From: an uncultured Kiloniellales bacterium
Lineage (GTDB): Bacteria > Pseudomonadota > Alphaproteobacteria > Kiloniellales > JAKSDN01
Direction of reading: 5' to 3'
DNA length: 64,000 nucleotides
NCBI GenBank assembly: GCA_947258885.1
Contig: CAMYKD010000023.1
Location: forward strand, 35,736-99,735
Each line of letters opens with the position of its first letter. The stretch's first letter is position 1. The notes beneath the pieces were generated by a model that had not been told where the DNA came from, searched no databases, and saw only the letters and a list, made by a program, of their open reading frames with translations. A program made the position numbers and the translations under genes. Positions 39,323 to 47,925 of this stretch are shown piece by piece.

Positions 39323-40531
39323 GTGGAGATGCAGGATACGCTAGGCGCCTTCGTGCCCGGCACCGACGTCCGGCGCCCGGGTGCCGCCGAGGGGCCGCTT
39401 GAGGGCCTGACCTTCGCGGCCAAGGACATCTACGACATCGAAGGCGAGGTCACCGGCTGCGGCAACCCGGACTGGGCGCGCACCCACGGACCGGCGGCGG
39501 CGACGGCGCCGGCCGTGCAGGCCCTGCTCGACGCCGGGGCGGAGCTCGCCGGCAAGACGATCACCGACGAGCTGGCCTACTCCCTGAACGGCCAGAACTT
39601 CCACTACGGCACGCCGACCAACGCGAATGCGCCGGGCCGCATCCCCGGCGGCTCGTCCAGCGGCTCGGCCAGCGCCGTGGCCGGCGGCCTCGTCGACCTG
39701 GCGCTGGGCTCGGACACCGGCGGCTCGATCCGGGTGCCCGGCAGCTATTGCGGGCTCTTCGGCCTGCGCCCGACCCACGGGCGGATTCCGCTCGAGGGCA
39801 TCATGCCGCTCGCGCCCTCCTTCGACACGGTCGGCTGGTTCGCGCGCGACGCGGCGCTGCTGCGCCGGGCCGGCGAGGTGCTGTTCAGGGAGGCGGCCGG
39901 GGACGCGGCGGCGCCCGGGCCGCTGCTGATCGCGGAAGACGCGTTCGACCTGGCCGAGCCCGCGGCGGAAGAGCTGCTCGGGCCCCATATCGGGCGCCTG
40001 GTGACACGGCTCGGCCGGGTCGAGCCGGTGACCGTGGGCGAGCCCGGCGGCGGCCTGGGCGCCTGGATGACCCGGTTCAGGGCCCTGCAGGCGCGCGAGA
40101 TCTGGGCGACCCACGGCGCCTGGATCACAGAGACCAAGCCGCGTTTCGGGCCCGAGATCGCCGAGCGCTTCGCCTGGGTCCGGACGATCTCCGACGCGGA
40201 GGCCGAGGCCGCCAAGCCGGAGCGCGAGGCCTTCGCCGAACGCATCGCCGCGGTGCTCGGGGGCGAGGCGCTGCTCTGCCTGCCCTCGGCCCCGGGCATC
40301 GCGCCACGCACCGATGCCTCGGCCGAGACGCTGGTCGACCATCGCACCCGTACGCTCAGCCTGACCTGCATCGCCGCGCTGGCGCGCCTGCCGCAGATCA
40401 CCCTGCCGCTCGCCCAGCTCGACGGCTGCCCGCTCGGCCTGTCGCTGGTCGGCCCGCCCGGCAGCGACCTCACCCTGCTCGCCTTCGCCGAGGCCTTCAC
40501 GCGCGAGGCGGACACCGGCCCGGGGTTCTAA
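39323..40531 (+). CDS. amidase (amidase signature family)
   Basis: GLTFAAKDIYDIEG; PGRIPGGSSSGSASAVAGGLVDLALGSDTGGSIRVPGSYCGLFGLRPTHGRI. Confidence 0.95.
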   Translation: MEMQDTLGAFVPGTDVRRPGAAEGPLEGLTFAAKDIYDIEGEVTGCGNPDWARTHGPAAATAPAVQALLDAGAELAGKTITDELAYSLNGQNFHYGTPTNANAPGRIPGGSSSGSASAVAGGLVDLALGSDTGGSIRVPGSYCGLFGLRPTHGRIPLEGIMPLAPSFDTVGWFARDAALLRRAGEVLFREAAGDAAAPGPLLIAEDAFDLAEPAAEELLGPHIGRLVTRLGRVEPVTVGEPGGGLGAWMTRFRALQAREIWATHGAWITETKPRFGPEIAERFAWVRTISDAEAEAAKPEREAFAERIAAVLGGEALLCLPSAPGIAPRTDASAETLVDHRTRTLSLTCIAALARLPQITLPLAQLDGCPLGLSLVGPPGSDLTLLAFAEAFTREADTGPGF

Positions 40532-40550
40532 GGAGTCCTTGCGCGCCCTC

Positions 40551-40650
40551 CATCCTTCGAGACGCGCCCTTCGGGCGCTCAGGAAGAGGTTATGCTAAAA
40601 GAATCAGTAGGACACCTCATGCCGAGGCCCGAAGGGCCGTCTCGAAGCAG
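40551..40650. repeat. inverted intergenic repeat (CCTTCGAGACG..CTTCGGGCGCTCAGGAAGAGGT / ACCTCATGCCGAGGCCCGAAGGGCCGTCTCGAAGC)
   Basis: Direct reading of two inverted half-elements. Confidence 0.8.
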
Positions 40651-40743
40651 GCTGACGGGCTCGCAGCTCCCTGCGCCTCGTAGAGCATTCCGCGACTGCC
40701 GGAAGGCGGGGAGGTTTCGGGTCGAACCCGCGTATCACCGGTC

Positions 40744-41613
40744 ATGCGACTGAGCGTCACCAGGGAGATCGCCATGACCGTCTTTCGCCCCGGGCCGGCC
40801 GCGCTGGCCGTCCTCTTGGCCGTCCTGCTCGCCGCCCTGTTCTCCGCGGGGGCCGCCGCCGACCACCTGGAACCGGCGCGCGAGGAAGACCGCCGCCTTT
40901 CCGTCTCCATCCCGGTCGATGCCATGCCGCCGGTCAACCGGGCCGCCTATATCGCCGGCATCCGCGAGGAGCTGGCGGCCCACGGCTACGACCGAGGGCC
41001 CTTGGACGCGGCGATCCGGGCCTACCAGCACGACGCCGGCCTGCGGGTCGACGGCGTGGCGACCAAGCAGCTGCTCGACCACCTCAAGTTCGTCCTGCCC
41101 AAGGTCTATGCCGCGCGGGCGCCGACCGGCCGACCGGCGCCCTTCCACGAGACGCCCCAATCGGCCGTACCCCTGACGCCGCAGCCCGGGACCGGACGAG
41201 TCTTTTGGCCGGACGAGGTGACCTCGGAGCCCCTGCCCGACCTGCCGCCCGAGGCCCTGCCTGGCGCCCTGCCCGACGAAGCGACCGCGGCGCCGCTGCC
41301 CGACGCCCCCGGCGCGCCGCCGCCGCCGGCCGGGACGGAGCAGACCAGGACGATCGGCGGCGTGGTCTCGCAGGTGCAGGCGGCGCTCAAGCGGCGCGGC
41401 TACTACGCCGGGCGCATCAGCGGCAGGTTCGATCCCGAAACCAGCGCGGCCGTGCGCCGCTTCCAGGAGGACCAGGACCTGCCGGTCGACGGCGTGATCA
41501 ACACCACGCTGCTGAACACCCTGGAGGAGACGCCGCCGCGCAGCGAGGCCCCCACGCCGCTCCACGACGAGAATGGCGGGGGCGGCGAGAGCGGCGAGAC
41601 CGGCAATCTATGA
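40744..41613 (+). CDS. secreted peptidoglycan-binding domain protein (two PG_binding_1-like units)
   Basis: YDRGPLDAAIRAYQHDAGLRVDGVATKQLLDHL and YYAGRISGRFDPETSAAVRRFQEDQDLPVDGVINTTLLNTL. Confidence 0.88.
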   Translation: MRLSVTREIAMTVFRPGPAALAVLLAVLLAALFSAGAAADHLEPAREEDRRLSVSIPVDAMPPVNRAAYIAGIREELAAHGYDRGPLDAAIRAYQHDAGLRVDGVATKQLLDHLKFVLPKVYAARAPTGRPAPFHETPQSAVPLTPQPGTGRVFWPDEVTSEPLPDLPPEALPGALPDEATAAPLPDAPGAPPPPAGTEQTRTIGGVVSQVQAALKRRGYYAGRISGRFDPETSAAVRRFQEDQDLPVDGVINTTLLNTLEETPPRSEAPTPLHDENGGGGESGETGNL

Positions 41614-41649
41614 GTTTCGCGGAGACGCGGCCGGACTCTCGACCGGATG

Positions 41650-42318
41650 TCACTGCGCCGCGGTGTGGGTCGAGGGATAGATGAAGCCGTAGGCCGGGTA
41701 GACGCTTTTGCCCAGCACCTTGCCGGGGGTGTACCAGACGCGCACCGCCGACCAGTCGTTCTTGGGCGAGACGTCGCGGATCGGCGTATCCACGTGGATC
41801 TGCCCGCGGTTCAGCCAATTCGCATGGCTGGCGACGATCTCGCGGTCGCTGACGATTTGGGTGACGACGGCCAGGTGGCCGCGGCTGCGGCCCTTGCGCC
41901 TGAGCACCAGCACCGACCCGACCGCCGGCCTCTGGCCCCTCTGGTAGCGGCCCTTGGCCTGGTCCCACCAGGTCCAGGCGTCGCCGCGGATCTCCAGGTG
42001 GGAGAGCTGGCGCGCATAGGGCACGCATTGCAGCCGGCGCCGCGGCGTGACGATGCGCGGGCGCGCGCGGCTGGCCTGGCTCGTCTGGGCATGGGAGGCG
42101 CTCTGAACGAAGCCCTGCGGGGCGGGCGCCGGAGGCATGGCCTGCTCGGCGCCCGGCCCCGCGCAGGCCGCCAGGGCCAGGCCGACCAGCAGGGCGGGCG
42201 CGAACTGCCACGCCCCGCGGAGGGCCGGCCGCGGGCGGCCGAACGGGCTCTGTTTCTGCCTGAAAACTGCGTCCAAAATCCTGCTCCCGCGACGGGTCGC
42301 ACCGGTCCTGAACGCCAT
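41650..42318 (-). CDS. CHAP-domain lipoprotein-like amidase/endopeptidase
   Basis: LALAACAG lipobox-like; LQCVPYARQLSHLEIRGDAWTWWDQAKGRYQRGQRPAVGSVLVLRRKGRSRGHLAVVTQIV. Confidence 0.85.
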   Translation of the reverse strand: MAFRTGATRRGSRILDAVFRQKQSPFGRPRPALRGAWQFAPALLVGLALAACAGPGAEQAMPPAPAPQGFVQSASHAQTSQASRARPRIVTPRRRLQCVPYARQLSHLEIRGDAWTWWDQAKGRYQRGQRPAVGSVLVLRRKGRSRGHLAVVTQIVSDREIVASHANWLNRGQIHVDTPIRDVSPKNDWSAVRVWYTPGKVLGKSVYPAYGFIYPSTHTAAQ

Positions 42319-42429
42319 TCTTGGGGGGCCGCGTTAACAAGGCGTTACCGGCCGGCGAGCGCGCCTGTGACAAATAGGCGGCGCTTGGAACTCGGGGTCG
42401 CCCATAAGCCGCACGGACGAGAACCGACT

Positions 42430-42580
42430 CGGTTCCACCACCAAGGCACAAAGGTCTTGGGTTGCGCGCGTCGCGCGGCAAAAATGGGGGCATCTCCCTG
42501 GTGGTCTTCGTGTCTTAGTGTCTGAGTGGCGAGATCGAGTTGGTTCCTCTGTGTCTCCGCCCTGGGGACCCGGGCGCCCA
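42430..42580. repeat. dispersed 'GACACAGAGGAACCAACT' element, copy 1
   Basis: ...agttggttcctctgtgtctccgcc; shares an inverted block with copy 2 at 43577. Confidence 0.6.
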
Positions 42581-42615
42581 AGGGCGATTAACCTCGCGAT
42601 AAGGGGAGCCGGGGT

Positions 42616-43074
42616 ATGGGAGGGCTTCCGCGGAACGACACGGTGGCGACGATGACGGCAGCACGAACTCTGGGCGCGGCGCTGGCCGCGGCATGGCTGG
42701 GCGCCTGCGCGCCGCTCGCCTCCGACCCCGCGCCGCAGACCGCGGCCCACTCCCAACGGGCCGGCGTCCCCCGCGGCGCCGAGGTCGGCATCGCCTCGTG
42801 GTACGGGCCCGGCTTCCACGGCCGGCGGACCGCGAGCGGCCAGCGCTACGACATGCACGCCATGACCGCGGCCCACAAGACCCTGCCCTTCGGCACCCGG
42901 GTGCGGGTCACGAATCTGGCGAACCGCCGCTCCGTCGTGCTGACCATCAACGACCGCGGCCCCTTCGTGGCCGGCCGGATCGTCGACGTCTCGAAACGCG
43001 CCGCCCAGACCCTCGGCTTCGAGCGCCAGGGCAAGGCCAGAGTCAGCCTGGAGGTGCTCGGGCGCGGCGGCTGA
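42616..43074 (+). CDS. rlpA: RlpA-like septal ring lytic transglycosylase
   Basis: GIASWYGPGFHGRRTASGQRYDMHAMTAAHKTLPFGTRVRVTNLANRRSVVLTINDRGPF. Confidence 0.94.
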   Translation: MGGLPRNDTVATMTAARTLGAALAAAWLGACAPLASDPAPQTAAHSQRAGVPRGAEVGIASWYGPGFHGRRTASGQRYDMHAMTAAHKTLPFGTRVRVTNLANRRSVVLTINDRGPFVAGRIVDVSKRAAQTLGFERQGKARVSLEVLGRGG

Positions 43075-43101
43075 GCCGGAGCGGCGCTGGGTCGGGGTCC
43101 C

Positions 43102-43239
43102 TGCCGGCGCGCCTTCCGCCTCGACCAGGACCCTCTCGACCTGTTCCGCCGCACCGTCGCCTTCTACGCCAAGGCCCGGGCCCGCTGCCGCTTCAGCGCC
43201 CGGTCGATCGATACTCGCAAGCGCTTCTGGCAAGCCTCC
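43102..43239 (+). pseudogene. C-terminal fragment of a DpgC-like gene
   Basis: CRRAFRLDQDPLDLFRRTVAFYAKARARCRFSARSIDTRKRFWQAS aligns to NRRAFRIGQEPLDLFRRYMAFYAKAQATCHFSPQLIENLERFWQAA of the intact gene. Confidence 0.88.
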
Positions 43240-43248
43240 GAGAAAACG

Positions 43249-43275
43249 GGAAAATGGGGACAGTCCCCATTTTCC
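43249..43275. repeat. perfect 13-bp-arm palindrome GGAAAATGGGGAC A GTCCCCATTTTCC
   Basis: Direct reading. Confidence 0.95.
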
Positions 43276-43302
43276 GAAACCCTACCAAACCACACCCATA
43301 CC

Positions 43303-43569
43303 TCACCCCAACTCCCGAACCTGCTTCGCCCAGTCCTTCATCCGGGCCCTCAGCTCGCGCCGCTCGGCCTTGGCGGCGGCGCGGTAGAAGCCGTGCTTCA
43401 GCGCGTTCACGTTGCCGGGCCGGGCGCCAGAGCGCTTGGCCCCGCCGTGCATCCGGCAGCGCCGCTTGGCCCGCACCGCCGGGGCCCGACAGGGCGCGCC
43501 GGAGCGCGTGCGGGCGCCGCAGCGCGGGCTCGAATGCATGGCCGGGGCCGTTGTCATCGCATCACCCAA
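43303..43569 (-). CDS. HGG...NALKHG motif protein
   Basis: RCGARTRSGAPCRAPAVRAKRRCRMHGGAKRSGARPGNVNALKHGFY. Confidence 0.75.
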   Translation of the reverse strand: MGDAMTTAPAMHSSPRCGARTRSGAPCRAPAVRAKRRCRMHGGAKRSGARPGNVNALKHGFYRAAAKAERRELRARMKDWAKQVRELG

Positions 43570-43570
43570 G

Positions 43571-43760
43571 AGTTTTCACCACAGAGACGCAGAGACACAG
43601 AGGAACCAACTTTGGAACCACGAAGGTTCAGGCGGAGCGTGGCGCCAGTGGCGCCGCGTAAGTCGCGCGAACGAGGCACGAAGAGAGGGGTTTTCGCGCG
43701 CTCTGCGCGCAAACCAAATTCTCTTGTTGTTCCTCCGTGCCTCTGCGCACCTGTGGTAAA
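43571..43760. repeat. dispersed 'TTCACCACAGAGACGCAGAGACACAGAGG...CCTCCGTGCCTCTGCGCACCTGTGGT' inverted element, copy 2
   Basis: Direct reading; terminal inverted ends match the widespread ACCACAGAGACACAGAG repeat type. Confidence 0.75.
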
Positions 43761-43882
43761 ATCTGGTTGTTTTTCAACAACTCACGCCAGGCTTCTCTCC
43801 GGGAGAGTCCGCCTTAACCCATTGAAATTACGCGACTATTTGCTGTGCATGGGCTCGTTTGCCCACACCTGCGCCGGCGCCC

Positions 43883-44158
43883 TTACGTGTCGGTCTCTTC
43901 CAGCTCCGGGTCGGGCGGCGGCGCGCTTTTGCGGCGCTTGCGGCGGATGATGATGTCGCCGTCGTCGGTCACCTCCGGCGGCTCGTACTGCGGGATCATC
44001 TCGATGAAGAGCTCGAGCGCCTTCAGGAGGCGCTCCATGCCCTCGCGGGCCAGCTCCTCGGGCGTCTCCTTCGGGGGCTCGGCGGCGGCCAAGGCGGGCG
44101 GCGGCCCGGCCAGGGCGAGGCCGAGCAGCAGGGCGGCGGCTACCAGCTTCTTACGCAT
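43883..44158 (-). CDS. small secreted hypothetical protein (AAA-signal, acidic C-terminus)
   Basis: Signal peptide MRKKLVAAALLLGLALAGPPPALAAAEPP. Confidence 0.6.
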   Translation of the reverse strand: MRKKLVAAALLLGLALAGPPPALAAAEPPKETPEELAREGMERLLKALELFIEMIPQYEPPEVTDDGDIIIRRKRRKSAPPPDPELEETDT

Positions 44159-44422
44159 GATCTGACGGCTCCTCCGGATTTCCGCGCGCGAGGCGGTAGT
44201 CCTAACCGCCAATCTTGGCCGGAATCGGGCAGGATCGGGGCCAGCGCGACCAGCAGGCTCTGGAAGCAGTCGGACGGGACCGGCACGCCGCCGGCATCCC
44301 GTGGTCGGCCATCGCTTCGAGTGCCTCGCGTTAACGGTGCAAAAGGGATTTCGTGCTGTTGTAGGCGGCCGGCGCCGGAGCGCCGGGTTTCTCACGGCAT
44401 CGAATCCCAAGGGGGACATGCA

Positions 44423-44635
44423 ATGAAAAGCGCAGGCTCGACCCTACTGATTTTCGGTATCGGCACCATCCTGCTGAACATCTTCGGCTACGAGTTCGGC
44501 CTCCTGTCTTGGATCGACAACTGGGGCGAGACCGTGGGCTGGGTCATCCGCGGCGCGATGATCGTCGTCGGCGCCGTCCTGTTCCTGCTCGGCTACAAGT
44601 CGGAGCAGGCAGAGGGCGAACCGGCGACCGAATGA
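44423..44635 (+). CDS. small 2-TM membrane protein
   Basis: 70 aa, two hydrophobic segments, gggggac RBS-like sequence. Confidence 0.7.
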   Translation: MKSAGSTLLIFGIGTILLNIFGYEFGLLSWIDNWGETVGWVIRGAMIVVGAVLFLLGYKSEQAEGEPATE

Positions 44636-44639
44636 CCTG

Positions 44640-45437
44640 CTAGCCGTTCCTCGAACGCCGGGCGGGCCGCGCCGCGGGCTCGTAGCGCCGCAGCCGCCCG
44701 GCGTCGAAGAAGGCCGAGCGCGCGATCCGGTTGTCCTCGCGCACCACGGCGCAGCCGGGCACCGGGCCGTGCTTCGCCAGGTGCCGGCGGTAGGACTTCA
44801 ACCCGGCGCATTCGTAGGCGTTGCACAGGTCCGCGCGCAGCTCGCGCGGCAGGGTGCAGCCACGTGCGCCCTGATAGACGCAGGCATCCTCGAAGCTCTC
44901 CTCCGGCAGGTAGGCCAGGTAGGCCGCGACCGCCTGTTCGGGCGTCTCGTCCGGGTGCGCCGCCAGGTAGCGGGCGAGGCGTAGGCCGCCCAGGAAGGCG
45001 TGCTCCCGGCCGTGCCTGCAGCAAGTGCCGCGGCAGGCCGCACAGGCCCGGCCGAGCAGCCGGGTCTCCGCCTCGGGCAGCGGGGCCGAGCCGCCCTCCC
45101 CTTCCGCCACCTCGGCCGGCCCTTCGGGCGCCGGCACGGCCTCGCCTTCACCGCGGGCGGCGGCAGCCGCGGCGCGCCGCAGGTGGGCGCGGAACTTGCG
45201 CTTGCGCGGGGCCGGCAGCGGCACGACGGGGCGCTCGCTGCGCGGCACCACGAAGAGGGCATAGTCCGCCGGCCGGTCGATGCCCAGGGCCGCCGCGGCC
45301 TCGGCGCGGTGCGCCTCGAGGGCGCGCCCGAGCGCCTGCTCGCGGCAGCGCCAGCCGTCGCAGCTACGGCCCCGCGCCCGCTGGTGCAGCGTGAGCCGGG
45401 TGCCGCAGACGATGCAGTGCGTATCCATCAGGGTCAT
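44640..45437 (-). CDS. cysteine-cluster protein (N-terminal Zn-ribbon-like plus CxxCxxxCC YkgJ-like cluster)
   Basis: CIVCGTRLTLHQRARGRSCDGWRC; CAACRGTCCRHGREHAFLGG; CVYQGARGCTLPRELRADLCNAYEC. Confidence 0.7.
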   Translation of the reverse strand: MTLMDTHCIVCGTRLTLHQRARGRSCDGWRCREQALGRALEAHRAEAAAALGIDRPADYALFVVPRSERPVVPLPAPRKRKFRAHLRRAAAAAARGEGEAVPAPEGPAEVAEGEGGSAPLPEAETRLLGRACAACRGTCCRHGREHAFLGGLRLARYLAAHPDETPEQAVAAYLAYLPEESFEDACVYQGARGCTLPRELRADLCNAYECAGLKSYRRHLAKHGPVPGCAVVREDNRIARSAFFDAGRLRRYEPAARPARRSRNG

Positions 45438-45572
45438 GGCGCACCTCAGTGCCGCCCGAGAGCCTAGCCGAAACGCCGCAGCCCGTCATCAACCGGGCGC
45501 GCTCGACAGCGCGCGCGCAACATGGCAGGAAGGTGGTCGCGAAAGAGAGTGTCCCGGCACCTGTGAGGCCCT

Positions 45573-46967
45573 ATGACCGGCGATCCCGCCCTGCTTACCG
45601 CCACCGAGCTCCTGACGCGCTTCCGCGACGGGTCCCTCTCGCCGGTCGAGGCGGCCCAGGCCGCGCTCGCGCGCATCGAGTCGCACAACGACGCGCTCAA
45701 CGCGTTCTGCCTGGTCGACGCGGAGCAGGCGCTGGAAGAGGCGCGCCGGTCGGAGGAGCGCTGGCGCATCAAGGCCCCCAAGGGCCGGCTCGACGGCGTA
45801 ACGGCCAGCATCAAGGACCTGCTGCTGACCCGCGGCTGGCCGACCCTGCGCGGCTCCAAGGCGCTCGACCCGGACCAGCCCTGGGACGAGGACGCCCCGG
45901 CGGTCGCGCGCCTGAGGGAGCACGGCGCGGTCCTGCTGGGCAAGACCACGACGCCGGAGTTCGGCTGGAAGGGGGTGACCGACAGCCCCCTGACCGGCGT
46001 CACGCGCAATCCCTGGGACCCGTCGCGCACGCCGGGCGGCTCGAGCGGCGGGGCAGCCGCCGCGGTCGCGACGGGCATGGGCGCACTCGCCATCGGCACG
46101 GACGGCGGCGGCTCGATCCGCATCCCGGCGGGCTTTACCGGCATCTTCGGCCTCAAGCCAAGCTTCGGGCGCGTGCCGGCCTATCCCTTGAGCCCCTTCG
46201 GCACCGTGTCGCACCTGGGCCCGATGACCCGCAGCGTGGCGGACGCGGCGCTGATGCTGACCGTGCTGGCCGAGCCGGACCCGCGCGACTGGTACGCCCT
46301 GCCCGCCGAGGGCACCGACTACACCAACGGTCTGGAGGGCGGGGTCGAAGGCCTCAAGATCGCCTTCAGCCCGACCCTGGGCGGCCACCGGGTCGACCCC
46401 GAGATCGCCGCCCTGGTCGCCGCGGCGGCCAAGCGCTTCGCGGAGCTGGGCGCGGTGGTCGAGGAGGCGGAGCCGGATTTGCCGGGCTGCGCCGAGGCCT
46501 TCCGCATCCATTGGTACGCCGGCGCGGCCAACCTGCTCGGCGGGTTCAGCGCGGCGCAGAAGGCGCGGATGGACCCGAGCCTGGTCGAGATCGCCGCCGA
46601 GGGGGCGGGCTATTCCCTGCTGGACTATCTGGCCGCGGTCAAGGCGCGCGAGGCGATCGGAGTCGCCATGAACCGTTTCCACGAGCGCTACGACCTCTTG
46701 CTGACGCCGAGCCTGCCGATCCCGGCCTTCGCGGCCGGCCTGGAGCAGCCGCCGGAGGACGAAGAGGGCCGCTGGGTCGACTGGACCCCCTTCACCTATC
46801 CCTTCAACCTGTCGCGCCAGCCGGCCGCCAGCGTGCCCTGCGGCCTGACCGCCGCCGGTCTGCCGGCGGGTCTGCAGATCGTTGGCCCGCTCTATGCCGA
46901 CGCCCTGGTGCTGCGTGCCGCCCGGGCCTATGAGAGCGCCGCGCCCTTCGTCCTGCCGCCGCTCTGA
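45573..46967 (+). CDS. amidase (amidase signature family)
   Basis: ASIKDLLLTRGWPTLRGSKAL; GKTTTPEFGWKGVTDSPLTGVTRNPWDPSRTPGGSSGGAAAAVATGMGALAIGTDGGGSIRIPAGFTGIFGLKPSFGRVP. Confidence 0.95.
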   Translation: MTGDPALLTATELLTRFRDGSLSPVEAAQAALARIESHNDALNAFCLVDAEQALEEARRSEERWRIKAPKGRLDGVTASIKDLLLTRGWPTLRGSKALDPDQPWDEDAPAVARLREHGAVLLGKTTTPEFGWKGVTDSPLTGVTRNPWDPSRTPGGSSGGAAAAVATGMGALAIGTDGGGSIRIPAGFTGIFGLKPSFGRVPAYPLSPFGTVSHLGPMTRSVADAALMLTVLAEPDPRDWYALPAEGTDYTNGLEGGVEGLKIAFSPTLGGHRVDPEIAALVAAAAKRFAELGAVVEEAEPDLPGCAEAFRIHWYAGAANLLGGFSAAQKARMDPSLVEIAAEGAGYSLLDYLAAVKAREAIGVAMNRFHERYDLLLTPSLPIPAFAAGLEQPPEDEEGRWVDWTPFTYPFNLSRQPAASVPCGLTAAGLPAGLQIVGPLYADALVLRAARAYESAAPFVLPPL

Positions 46968-47075
46968 GAGCGGAAGGGCCCGCGCGCCCCCGACCGGATT
47001 GACCCGGCGCCCGAAAAGGTGTCCGATGACGTCAATGCCGATTGATCTGTATTTCCGGATCGGGGAGAGGACGCC

Positions 47076-47687
47076 ATGGCAGAACAAACCGTACGCGAGG
47101 CGGTCGGGGTGTTCCACGACGAGGCATCCCTGCAGGAGGCGGCCGACGAGCTGCTGATCGCCGGCTTCGACCGGTCGCACTTGAGCCTCCTGGCCGGCGA
47201 CAAGACGGTCGAAAAGGAGCTTGGTCACAAATATGCGAAGGTGTCGGAGATCGAGGACGATCCCGCCGTTCCCTACCTGGCCTACATCGGGTCGGACTCG
47301 CGCACGGAGGCGAAAGGGGCCGTCATCGGCGGCCTGGCCTACGTGGGCGCGATCGGCACGGTGGGCCTGATCGTCGCCTCGGGCGGCACGGTCGCCGCCG
47401 CGCTGGTCGGGGCGGCCGTGGCCGGCGGTGCCGGCGGGCTGGTCGGGGCGACACTGTCCGGCTTCATCGATTCGCACCACGCCCATTACCTGCAGGAGCA
47501 GCTCGACCGGGGCGGCCTGCTGCTGTGGGTCCGGACCTCCGACGCCCTGCACGAGCATCGGGCGGTCGATATCCTCAAGCGCCACTCGGCCGACGACGTG
47601 CACGTGCACGACCTGCCCGACCTGGCGTTCGAGGTGAAGGGCGGCGTGTCCCACGACACGAGCTTCATGAACCGGCTGCGTATGTAG
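47076..47687 (+). CDS. general-stress-protein-17M-like / glycine-zipper membrane protein
   Basis: REAVGVFHDEASLQEAADELLIAGFDRSHLSLLAG; GGTVAAALVGAAVAGGAGGLVGATLSGFID. Confidence 0.7.
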   Translation: MAEQTVREAVGVFHDEASLQEAADELLIAGFDRSHLSLLAGDKTVEKELGHKYAKVSEIEDDPAVPYLAYIGSDSRTEAKGAVIGGLAYVGAIGTVGLIVASGGTVAAALVGAAVAGGAGGLVGATLSGFIDSHHAHYLQEQLDRGGLLLWVRTSDALHEHRAVDILKRHSADDVHVHDLPDLAFEVKGGVSHDTSFMNRLRM

Positions 47688-47797
47688 CGGCTGATACCGC
47701 GGTTTACGAGTGCGCAGAGATCCAGGCCCGTCCGAGCCAGGTCCGGTGACCCGGATCCATCGGAGCCGCTGAGCGGGCGTTCTTCGGCAAGGCGCCC

Positions 47798-47816
47798 GCA
47801 TATAGGTATTATATGC
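47798..47816. promoter_or_regulatory. operator-like palindrome GCATATA-GGTAT-TATATGC upstream of DUF2336 gene
   Basis: Direct reading of 7-bp inverted arms. Confidence 0.4.
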
Positions 47817-47925
47817 TATTTTATTCATTTTAACTGCGGATTAAGCGCGTTGCCCGATATTGTTTTGTAAGAGCATTGTCGGCACGGGATGGGGGCGCCG
47901 ACGAGCAGGGGCCATCGTCACGCCA

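Noticed and set aside
42616-43074. CHAP, PG-binding and RlpA genes as one dedicated cell-wall operon
   Set aside because: Genes are on mixed strands and separated by repeats; functional theme only, no operon evidence.
45489-47828. 779-aa minus-strand ORF
   Set aside because: Antisense of the amidase and GSP17M-like genes; compositionally a shadow.
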